Below, piece by piece: positions 1-8,153 of a stretch of 64,000 bases of DNA. The stretch is from the NCBI GenBank assembly GCA_017557425.1, contig JAFYYU010000007.1:139450-203449 (forward strand), given 5' to 3'. The stretch is from Muribaculaceae bacterium. Its GTDB lineage: Bacteria; Bacteroidota; Bacteroidia; Bacteroidales; Muribaculaceae. A model generated the notes under the pieces. That model made no database searches. It saw only the letters and a program-made list of their open reading frames with translations, and had not been told where the DNA came from. Each line of letters begins with the position of its first letter. The stretch's first letter is position 1. The translations under genes were made by a program, and so were the position numbers.

Positions 1-2
1 TC

Positions 3-236
3 CCACTCCTTATTGTACCTATGGCCGAGATTTCCCAAGGAATTATTGTGAAAGAAAAGTCTCTCATTATTGGCGGTGCCATAGGGTTGTGTGTTGGACT
101 CTTCACTTTTTGCTGCCTTGTCGGCAACGTGCGACTCCTCATCAACTGGTTCCTGCCGTTGTTTATGGTCGCCTTCGCCTGCATGATGATTATCCCGGGC
201 CACATTGTCAACCATAAAGCCCGTCTGCAGCGATGA
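3..236 (+). CDS. Small membrane protein, 3' end of a gene that probably begins upstream
   Basis: The reading frame is open to the left edge of the window, so the ATG at position 21 may be internal and the gene may start outside. The visible 70-odd residues contain two hydrophobic stretches that look like membrane helices (about residues 16-35 and 40-58 counted from the ATG), followed by a short basic tail. The stop codon overlaps the start of the winged-helix regulator by four bases (ATGA), so the two are probably translationally coupled. Pairs of an uncharacterised membrane protein and a small winged-helix protein are common in Bacteroidetes. I do not recognise the family and assign no function. 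Confidence 0.6.
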   Translation, partial: PLLIVPMAEISQGIIVKEKSLIIGGAIGLCVGLFTFCCLVGNVRLLINWFLPLFMVAFACMMIIPGHIVNHKARLQR

Positions 237-514
237 AAGAGCTTGATCCCATCCTTCACTCCCAGCTGCGGCTGGCGGTGATGTCCATCCTGATGAGCGT
301 GGACGAGGCAGACTTCGTCTATCTCAAGGAGAAGACCGAGTCCACCGCAGGGAACCTGAGTGTACAGCTCGACAAACTCTCAGCCGCCGGTTACATCACC
401 GTCACCAAGGGGTTTGTCGGCAAGAAGACCCGCACGACATGTAAGGTCACCGAAGAGGGCCGTCAAGCCTTCGAGGAGTACGTCGAGACCTTAAAGGACT
501 ATTTGAACTTGTAA
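233..514 (+). CDS. Winged-helix transcriptional regulator (HTH_34/MarR-like, 93 aa)
   Basis: This small protein is almost entirely one winged-helix domain. The helices around LRLAVMSIL and FVYLKEKTESTAGNLSVQLDKL form the recognition part, and the segment around ITVTKGFVGKKTRTTCKVTEEG looks like the wing. That pattern is typical of single-domain regulators of the PF13601 type, about 90-100 residues long. It overlaps the preceding membrane protein by four bases, which suggests the regulator acts with, or controls, that operon. No ligand-binding domain is present, so the signal is unknown. The family call is firm; the target is not known. Confidence 0.85.
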   Translation: MKELDPILHSQLRLAVMSILMSVDEADFVYLKEKTESTAGNLSVQLDKLSAAGYITVTKGFVGKKTRTTCKVTEEGRQAFEEYVETLKDYLNL

Positions 515-535
515 AAAATCAGATTCAGCCATAAT

Positions 536-569
536 AGAGGCGCTCATCCATAATAGGGTGGGCGCTTCT
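536..569. terminator. Bidirectional intrinsic terminator between convergent genes
   Basis: A 14-bp stem (536-549 with 556-569, a few G-T pairs) closes a six-base ATAATA loop. It lies between the ends of the regulator (+) and the methyltransferase (-), overlapping the first base of the latter's stop codon. Confidence 0.7.
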
Positions 570-1933
570 TATAATACCTGTGGTTTGGCATCGGGGAGGT
601 GGGTGCTGAGGATGCGTTGAGGCTTGGGGTAGAGGTTGTTGGCGCGGTTGCCCAGGTTGTTGGCGAAGCCCAGAACGGCGCCCTCATGGGCGATGAGGAC
701 GTGACCGCGGGGACCATCTACGGTGATGGACTCGCCGCGCAGGTAGCGCAGGGCGGTGGGGTAGTCCACCTCACATACGGGGAAAGCACCATTGGCACGT
801 GCTGTCGACATCGCCAGGGCATGGTGGGGCATTACCTTGCGACCCATAACAGTGGCCAGTTCAATCCCGGCATGAAGCACATTTAACGAGGCGCGTAGGG
901 CCACAATCTCGCGTCGGATGTCCAGTGGCACGGCGATGCTGAGGTCGCCCTGCAGCTCAATAGCGAACTCATCGGGCTTTTTTAGCCAGTTTTTACCCGT
1001 TTCATCGGCTTTTTTTGTTGTTTTTTCCTTGATGCGCGGGAGTTCTCGCGGCATGTCACCATCCTTGCGGAAAACCGCCATAAACAAGCCCTCGCCGTTC
1101 ACTCGGTGAGGCATGAAACGGTAACAGTGGCAATCGCTGCCGATGGCGGGGTGGATGTTCCAACAGTCTTCGATGGGCACCTCGAGCGAGGTAGCCCCGA
1201 GTTCATGGACGATGTAATGGGCGATTTCCTCGTTCTCCTGGCGGTTATAGGTGCAGGTGCTGTAGATTAGCAGGCCGCCGGGGCGCAGGGCGGGCCACAC
1301 GTCGGCGAGGATCTCGCGCTGCCGCTGGGCACACTGCTCGACCAGAGCGGGCGACCACTGGCTGACGGCCTCGTCGTCCTTTCGCATCATGCCTTCGCCG
1401 CTGCATGGCACGTCGGCAGCAATGACGTCAAAGAAACGGGCCAATTTGCCCAGATGGGCGGGCGCGTTGCTGGTCACTACACACCGCGGGTCACCCCAGC
1501 GGATGATGTTGTCGGCCAGCACACGGGCGCGCGGCGGCACAATCTCGTTGGCCACCACCATCGAGCCTTGAGGCAATGCCTGGATGGCCGCTGTGGTCTT
1601 GCCTCCGGGGGCGGCACACAGGTCCAGATAACACACGGGCTCATGGATGAGGCTGTTAATCACGTGGGCGATGAACATCGATGAAGCGTCCTGCACATAG
1701 TAGCGCCCCGCATGCCAGTCGGTATCAAAGGTGAAAGCAGGCCTGTCGCCGAGATAAAACCCCTGTTCGCACCACGGCACGCGTTGGGCGCCCTCGGGCA
1801 CGTTCACCCCACGCGCCTCGTTGACACGCACGGCGACACTGGGCTCACTCGACGTGATGGCCTCGGCCAACGCCTCCCATTCTTCGGGCAACAGTCCGCG
1901 CAGTTGATCTATAAACCCCTCAGGTAAATTCAT
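569..1933 (-). CDS. RsmF/NOL1-NOP2-Sun family rRNA (cytosine-C5) methyltransferase
   Basis: This is an S-adenosylmethionine-dependent RNA m5C methyltransferase, 454 residues from the chosen start. The SAM-binding motif CAAPGGKT lies near residue 106. Both cysteines of the family's two-cysteine mechanism are visible: PCSGEG near residue 177 (motif IV) and STCTYN near residue 227 (motif VI). The C-terminal 150 residues fit the RsmF-type RNA-binding extension. A longer frame runs up to 2059, but the ATG at 1933 matches the family start (MNLPEGF) and lies only five bases below a perfect promoter element, so the extension would be untranscribed. Target position in 16S rRNA is inferred from homologues. 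Confidence 0.9.
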   Translation of the reverse strand: MNLPEGFIDQLRGLLPEEWEALAEAITSSEPSVAVRVNEARGVNVPEGAQRVPWCEQGFYLGDRPAFTFDTDWHAGRYYVQDASSMFIAHVINSLIHEPVCYLDLCAAPGGKTTAAIQALPQGSMVVANEIVPPRARVLADNIIRWGDPRCVVTSNAPAHLGKLARFFDVIAADVPCSGEGMMRKDDEAVSQWSPALVEQCAQRQREILADVWPALRPGGLLIYSTCTYNRQENEEIAHYIVHELGATSLEVPIEDCWNIHPAIGSDCHCYRFMPHRVNGEGLFMAVFRKDGDMPRELPRIKEKTTKKADETGKNWLKKPDEFAIELQGDLSIAVPLDIRREIVALRASLNVLHAGIELATVMGRKVMPHHALAMSTARANGAFPVCEVDYPTALRYLRGESITVDGPRGHVLIAHEGAVLGFANNLGNRANNLYPKPQRILSTHLPDAKPQVL

Positions 1934-1938
1934 CACTG

Positions 1939-1969
1939 CAAAGGTAGTGAATGCCGAGCGCAGAACAAA
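1939..1969 (-). promoter_or_regulatory. Promoter of the rsmF-like gene, near-leaderless
   Basis: On the minus strand TACCTTTG (1939-1946) is a perfect -7 element and TTTG (1966-1969) a perfect -33 element, spaced 19 bp. The start codon at 1933 begins five bases after the -7 element, so the transcript would have almost no leader. Confidence 0.75.
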
Positions 1970-2107
1970 CAGAATTCCTTCTTTTTTATTCCCAGACCTT
2001 GCCTGATACCACGGCAAACAACTGTAACAGAATCGCGCCACGCTCCAGCCAGACGCCATAAAAAAACAAAAAATGACTTCATCGTTAACCCCTACTGAAA
2101 TTCGGAC

Positions 2108-2204
2108 TTTTGTCCAAATCGGGGTATTTTACCCTACTTTTGGACGAAAATCTTTCAGTTTTTGTCCAAATCTAGGTTTTTTACCCCACTTTTGGACAAA
2201 AATC
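2108..2204. repeat. Two tandem hairpin repeats upstream of gyrB
   Basis: Two direct repeat units (about 2108-2152 and 2160-2204) each read TTTTGTCCAAA, then a T-rich centre flanked by G-runs and ACCC, then TTTTGGACAAAA or the variant TTTTGGACGAAAA. Each unit is therefore an inverted repeat able to fold by itself. A degenerate partial copy (ACCCCTACT...GGAC) precedes the first at about 2089-2107. Confidence 0.85.
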
Positions 2205-2298
2205 GTTGTTTTGGAGAGTCATCTTCTTTCGTCATTATATAGCCTTTTTCCTATGGGGAATCAGCAATACAAATTAGGGTTTTTTAAGGTTTCAGGCT

Positions 2299-2329
2299 TT
2301 TGGCAAATGGGCGATTTTTTGTAATTTTG
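2299..2329 (+). promoter_or_regulatory. gyrB promoter
   Basis: TTTG at 2299-2302 and TAATTTTG at 2322-2329, spaced 19 bp, match the Bacteroidetes -33/-7 consensus. The leader would be about 50 nt. Confidence 0.75.
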
Positions 2330-2357
2330 TACGTTTTTAGACACCCCCGATTTTTGA

Positions 2358-4367
<2,010 letters not shown>

Positions 4368-4379
4368 TCAAATTATTAT

Positions 4380-4423
4380 AAAAGAAATCCTCGGGGCAAT
4401 TTACAGCTCCGAGGGTTTCTTTT
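4380..4423. terminator. Bidirectional terminator after gyrB
   Basis: A 15-bp stem (4380-4394 with 4409-4423) with A-rich left and T-rich right flanks ends gyrB and, on the other strand, the M56/TonB gene. Confidence 0.9.
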
Positions 4424-4490
4424 ATTAAAAACATCACTATTATTGGCTTTATCACGCTACTAAGCCTTTGACTGCTTACTTGTTAGCTGG

Positions 4491-5732
4491 TTATTGGGCA
4501 TCTCCTTTAAGTTTGAAAGAGATGGGCAGGGTAAACCATACTGATACGTCCTTGCCGTCATGTCGGCCAGGAATGAAATTGGGCATTGAGTTAACCACAC
4601 GGATGGCCTCGGCGTCAAGTTCCTCATTCACCGAACGGACAACCTTGGCATCACACACCTGTCCGGTCTTGTCAACGATAAACTGCACGAGCACGCGCCC
4701 CTCAATATTGTTTTTTACAGCATTTTCAGGATATTTGACATTCTCTTGCAAGAAGTTGATCAGAGCCTCCATGCCGCCAGGGAATTCCGGCATCTGCTCA
4801 ACGGCCTCATAAACCTTGGTGCCCTGAGGGGAGGGTGCCGGAGCCTGCTCGTTTGCCACTACTGTACCATTACTCGGGTTGGCAAAGGCCAACAAAGCCA
4901 ATGCTATCACGGGAACCGCAGCCAGCGCCCGCAATCTGTTCCATCGGCTGCTTTTGTTAATCGTCATCATACGGATTCGTTTTTTTAGAGATTGATAATT
5001 GAAGTTATTTGCCATCGAGAATAGCTGGTCCCCGACGGACTTTCGTATCAGCAGCAATTGGTACTGCTTTACGTCGACGTGTTCGTTTAGTACGGCTTCA
5101 TCGGCCTCATATTCATGCACTTGCCGCAATTCTCGGCACAATAGCCAAGCGGCGGGGTTCCACCACTGGAACAATGTCACCAGCCCCATAAACATCACAT
5201 CATATGAATGACGCAGACGGATGTGGGCCTTTTCATGAATCAGGATCTCACGCGGGTTGTCACGATAGTCCTGCTCGTTGATCACGATATGCTTGAAGTA
5301 GCTGAACGGGGCCACCTCGCCGGGAAGCACATGCAATGTAACGCCCTCGGGCAGCGACTCGGTCTTCCCCTTCTTGAGCAGTCGGTGCAGGCTCCACTGG
5401 CTGTGCAGCAACCATGCGAGTGCCAGCACTATTCCAACAAAATAGGCTATAGTGGCTATGTTCAATATACTCCAGGGCTGGGTTGCCTGAGTCGGCTGGA
5501 TCGCTCCTGACGGCGTGACAATCAAGTCCTCGATCATGACCATCTGCTGGGTGAGCGGGGACGGTGAGTCAATCGAGAAGCGTATCCACGGCAGCACCAG
5601 TGCAAGTGTCATAACCACCAGCAGTGCTACACGGTTGAAGCGGTGGAACGTCTCGCGGCTGAGCAGCAGTTTCCACAACAGATAAAAAGCGATGAGGCAA
5701 ATGCCCACTTTAATTTGATAAATGAGTAACAT
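4491..5732 (-). CDS. M56 (BlaR1-like) metallopeptidase with C-terminal TonB domain
   Basis: A 413-residue inner-membrane protein. N-terminal helices (residues about 3-24, 35-50, 92-110) surround a cytoplasmic zinc peptidase domain with HEKAH at 166-170 and the downstream HEYEAD acid residues near 206-211. Another hydrophobic helix follows near 265-283, then a proline-rich linker and a TonB C-terminal domain (about 315-410, starting at the family's MPEFPGGMEAL motif). M56-TonB fusions are common in Bacteroidetes and sit beside a BlaI-type repressor, as here with a 13-bp gap. By analogy with BlaR1 the peptidase would inactivate the repressor on sensing a periplasmic signal. No beta-lactamase is nearby, so the inducer is unknown. 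Confidence 0.9.
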   Translation of the reverse strand: MLLIYQIKVGICLIAFYLLWKLLLSRETFHRFNRVALLVVMTLALVLPWIRFSIDSPSPLTQQMVMIEDLIVTPSGAIQPTQATQPWSILNIATIAYFVGIVLALAWLLHSQWSLHRLLKKGKTESLPEGVTLHVLPGEVAPFSYFKHIVINEQDYRDNPREILIHEKAHIRLRHSYDVMFMGLVTLFQWWNPAAWLLCRELRQVHEYEADEAVLNEHVDVKQYQLLLIRKSVGDQLFSMANNFNYQSLKKRIRMMTINKSSRWNRLRALAAVPVIALALLAFANPSNGTVVANEQAPAPSPQGTKVYEAVEQMPEFPGGMEALINFLQENVKYPENAVKNNIEGRVLVQFIVDKTGQVCDAKVVRSVNEELDAEAIRVVNSMPNFIPGRHDGKDVSVWFTLPISFKLKGDAQ

Positions 5733-5745
5733 GCGGTTGGCGGTT

Positions 5746-6117
5746 TTACTGTTGGTTGTTCTGTTCCACTTCGCGGATGAGTTCCTTCAGGTCCTCGATG
5801 CTGACCTTTTCACTCTGGACAAGGGCCGAGACAGCGCTCAGGTAAGACTTGCCGAAGAATTTGTTGACCACGTTGGTCAACGTGCCGCCGCGGTATTCCT
5901 CGCGGCTGATGCGGGCAAAATACTGGAAGCAGCGGGCGGTGATGGCCTTGTGGCCCAGGAAACCCTTCTCCTCCAATATTTTCATTAATGTAGCCAAGGT
6001 GTTCACATGGGGGCGGGGCTCGTCATAGCAGGCCTGCAGTTCGCGCACCAGCATGGGGCCGTGATCCCACATCCGCTCCATGATTTCCTCTTCTTTTTGT
6101 GTCAATTGTTTCATCAT
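5746..6117 (-). CDS. BlaI/MecI/CopY-family transcriptional repressor
   Basis: A 123-residue penicillinase-repressor-type protein: the N-terminal winged helix starts LTQKEEEIMERMWDHGPMLVRELQ and contains the typical PHVNTLATLMKILEEKGFL recognition segment. The C-terminal part (about 80-123) is the helical dimerisation domain where BlaI proteins are cleaved. It is the first gene of a two-gene operon with the M56/TonB sensor. Two adjacent ATGs open the frame, so the start could be three bases later. Three TAACTAA/TTAGTTA dyads lie directly upstream, the first inside the promoter, implying autorepression. Confidence 0.93.
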   Translation of the reverse strand: MMKQLTQKEEEIMERMWDHGPMLVRELQACYDEPRPHVNTLATLMKILEEKGFLGHKAITARCFQYFARISREEYRGGTLTNVVNKFFGKSYLSAVSALVQSEKVSIEDLKELIREVEQNNQQ

Positions 6118-6143
6118 TCTGGCCTTTTTATGATTGTACGACG

Positions 6144-6176
6144 CAAAGTAACTAATACTTTTAGTTATATGACAAA
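6144..6176 (-). promoter_or_regulatory. blaI-type operon promoter
   Basis: On the minus strand TTACTTTG (6144-6151, seven of eight consensus bases) and TTTG (6173-6176), spaced 21 bp. The first repressor dyad (6149-6167) lies between and overlaps the -7 element. Confidence 0.6.
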
Positions 6177-6211
6177 TTATTTTAGTTAATAAAACTAAAA
6201 ATATTAGTTTT
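6149..6211. promoter_or_regulatory. Three operator dyads for the BlaI-type repressor
   Basis: Dyad 1 (6149-6167) is TAACTAA-5-TTAGTTA. Dyad 2 (6180-6200) is TTTTAGTT-5-AACTAAAA. Dyad 3 (6191-6211) is AAAACTAA-5-TTAGTTTT and shares the half-site at 6193-6198 with dyad 2. All three have five-base spacers and perfect arms, strongly suggesting the binding sites of the divergent-side BlaI homologue. Confidence 0.75.
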
Positions 6212-6314
6212 TGTGTGTTTAAGCGGGTTTTTCGGGGTCTTTTGGAGGGTTGGCATGAGATTTGCAGATTGAAAGAGAAATAAGTTTAAAGTTAATAATG
6301 AAAGGAGTAGAACG

Positions 6315-6563
6315 ATGTCACTGTTCAGAGTATTATTATCGATTATCTTCCCGCCGCTGGCCGTGTTGGACAAGGGCTGTGGATCGGTGCTGATTGTGAC
6401 GTTGCTCACTATTGCCGGATGGATCCCGGGTGTAATCGGCGCTCTGGTTATCCTGAACAAAGACAATGAGCCGTCGCCCCGTAACAATTACCCCACCTAT
6501 CCTACTTACCCCTCTTATCCCACTTACCCCTCAAACAACAACCGCACCCGTTGCGAGTATTAA
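6315..6563 (+). CDS. Pmp3/YqaE (UPF0057) family small membrane protein with Tyr-Pro tail
   Basis: An 82-residue protein whose first 55 residues are the Pmp3 domain: two membrane helices, with the LSIIFPPLAVLDKGCG segment and WIPGVIGALVIL. Homologues in yeast, plants and bacteria are linked to membrane potential and salt stress. The C-terminal 25 residues are a hydrophilic tail with a repeated tyrosine-proline pattern (YPTYP and SYP units) that is not part of the core domain. The gene diverges from the BlaI operon, and the three dyads lie between the two, so it may share that control. Its 3' region contains the alternative hairpins described separately. Confidence 0.9.
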   Translation: MSLFRVLLSIIFPPLAVLDKGCGSVLIVTLLTIAGWIPGVIGALVILNKDNEPSPRNNYPTYPTYPSYPTYPSNNNRTRCEY

Positions 6564-6567
6564 GACC

Positions 6568-6711
6568 GATTCTCACGCGATGGCGCTAAGATGTAATAAA
6601 GAGCGCATGTGTCCCTTTTCATAGAAATGTGGATTTTGTCTAATTGTTGGTTATTTTAATCCGTGAGAATCAGTGTAATTGGCGTTAAGCAAATGGCTTA
6701 GCGCCTTTTTG
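6568..6711 (+). terminator. 3' region of the Pmp3 gene with terminator and competing hairpins
   Basis: The terminator stem is GGCGTTAAG (6681-6689) with CTTAGCGCC (6697-6705) followed by TTTTT. Upstream GGCGCTAAG (6582-6590) is a perfect match to the same right arm, and GATTCTCACG (6568-6577) pairs with CGTGAGAATC (6662-6671). The structures are partly exclusive. Confidence 0.75.
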
Positions 6712-6758
6712 CATTCCCGTGAGGCAAGGTTGTAGGGTGGTGGTATTGGAATTTGCTG

Positions 6759-6766
6759 TAACTTTG
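6759..6766 (+). promoter_or_regulatory. -7 element immediately before the MATE start codon
   Basis: TAACTTTG ends four bases before the GTG start at 6771. Its TAA is an in-frame stop, so translation cannot begin further upstream. The -33 match is poor. Confidence 0.55.
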
Positions 6767-6770
6767 CAGC

Positions 6771-8060
6771 GTGAATCGGGAAATCTTAAAGATTGCATTG
6801 CCGGCGATTGTCGCCAACATCACCGTTCCGTTGTTGGGACTGGTGGATACGGCCATTGCGGGGCACCTGGGAGACAAGGTGTTCATTGGAGCCGTGGCGG
6901 TAGGCGCGATGATGTTCAACCTGGTGTATTGGAACTTTGGATTCCTGCGCATGAGCACGTCAGGGATGACGGCGCAGACCTGCGGCAGCGGCGACTTCAA
7001 GGAATCGGCCAAGCTGCTGGGCGAGTCCACCGCGCTGGCCATTGTCATTTCGGCCGCTATCATCCTGCTGCAATGGCCCATCCGTCTGCTGTTGTTGTGG
7101 ATTATCGGCCCCTCGCCCGAGGTCACTTCCCTTGCCATCACCTATTTCACCATCTGCATCTGGGGTGTGCCGCCCGTGCTGGTGATGATGGCGTTCAAGG
7201 GGTGGCTGCTGGGCATGCAGGACTCGCAGAGCGCGATGTGGATTTCCATCATGACCAACGTCTTTAACATCGCCGCCAGCCTGATTTGCGTTTATCTCCT
7301 GAACATGGGCTTTATAGGCATCGCCGTGGGTACTCTGGCGGGCGAATGGCTGGGACTGCTCTATGCGGCCCTGACGGTGCAGCGCAAGTTCCCGCAACTC
7401 GACGGCATGATAGACTGGCGACGTGTGTGGCGCTTCAAGGGCGCGGGACGCTACTTCAAGGTGAGCCGCGACATCTTCGTGCGCAGTTTCCTGCTGATGA
7501 CCGTCAGCCTGGCGTTTGTCTCTATCGGTGCCCGCAGTGGCGACCTCATCCTCGCCGTCAATGCCTTGATTTTGCAACTTTTCACCCTCTACAGCCACTT
7601 CATGGACGGCATCGCCTTTGCCGGGGAGGCCGTTGTGGGCAAATATTACGGCATGGGCGACATGGGACGCATGAGGCGCTGTGTGCGACTGCTGTTCTTG
7701 TGGGGACTTGGCGTCGCCGCAGTGTATACGCTGATTTACTCGTTCCCACGCATCGCTTTTTCGCTGCTCACCGACCAGCATAGCGTCATCGATGCTGCCA
7801 TGGACTATCGCGTGTGGTGCGCACTGATTCCCGCAGCCGGCATGGCAGCATTCGTGTGGGACGGCGTGTTCATCAGCCTGACGCGGTCGATGGGCATGCT
7901 CATCAGTGCCAGCATCGCCTGGACGCTGTTTTTTGTTATCTACTGGATTACGCCCGAGGCATGGGGCAACAACCGCCTTTGGATCGCCTACCTGAGTTTC
8001 CTCGCCCTGCGTGGCATCATCCAGACCATCCTCTACAACCGCTACCACCTCCAGAATTAA
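6771..8060 (+). CDS. MATE-family multidrug/cation antiporter (DinF-like)
   Basis: A 429-residue polytopic inner-membrane protein with about twelve hydrophobic helices. The N-terminal NREILKIALPAIVANITVPLLGLVDTAIAGHLG block is the MatE signature of the DinF/eukaryotic-like branch, which exports drugs or other organic molecules using proton or sodium gradients. The frame must start at GTG 6771, because an in-frame TAA lies in the promoter element just upstream and the next methionine is well inside the conserved domain. It stands alone between two terminators. Substrate cannot be read from sequence. Confidence 0.93.
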   Translation: MNREILKIALPAIVANITVPLLGLVDTAIAGHLGDKVFIGAVAVGAMMFNLVYWNFGFLRMSTSGMTAQTCGSGDFKESAKLLGESTALAIVISAAIILLQWPIRLLLLWIIGPSPEVTSLAITYFTICIWGVPPVLVMMAFKGWLLGMQDSQSAMWISIMTNVFNIAASLICVYLLNMGFIGIAVGTLAGEWLGLLYAALTVQRKFPQLDGMIDWRRVWRFKGAGRYFKVSRDIFVRSFLLMTVSLAFVSIGARSGDLILAVNALILQLFTLYSHFMDGIAFAGEAVVGKYYGMGDMGRMRRCVRLLFLWGLGVAAVYTLIYSFPRIAFSLLTDQHSVIDAAMDYRVWCALIPAAGMAAFVWDGVFISLTRSMGMLISASIAWTLFFVIYWITPEAWGNNRLWIAYLSFLALRGIIQTILYNRYHLQN

Positions 8061-8061
8061 A

Positions 8062-8140
8062 AAAGAAAACAATAAATACAATAAATACAAATGACTGAAA
8101 ATCAATAGATTGTATTTATTGTACTTATTGTCTTCCTTTT
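8062..8140. terminator. Long bidirectional terminator hairpin
   Basis: An approximately 27-bp nearly perfect stem (left arm 8062-8090, right arm 8110-8138) built from ACAATAAATACAATAAATACAA and its complement separates the convergent MATE and M6 protease genes. Confidence 0.85.
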
Positions 8141-8153
8141 GATATATTGTTTT

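Noticed and set aside
2073-2324. 83-residue frame through the hairpin block before gyrB
   Set aside because: It is made of T-rich repeat units and overlaps the gyrB promoter; no promoter of its own.
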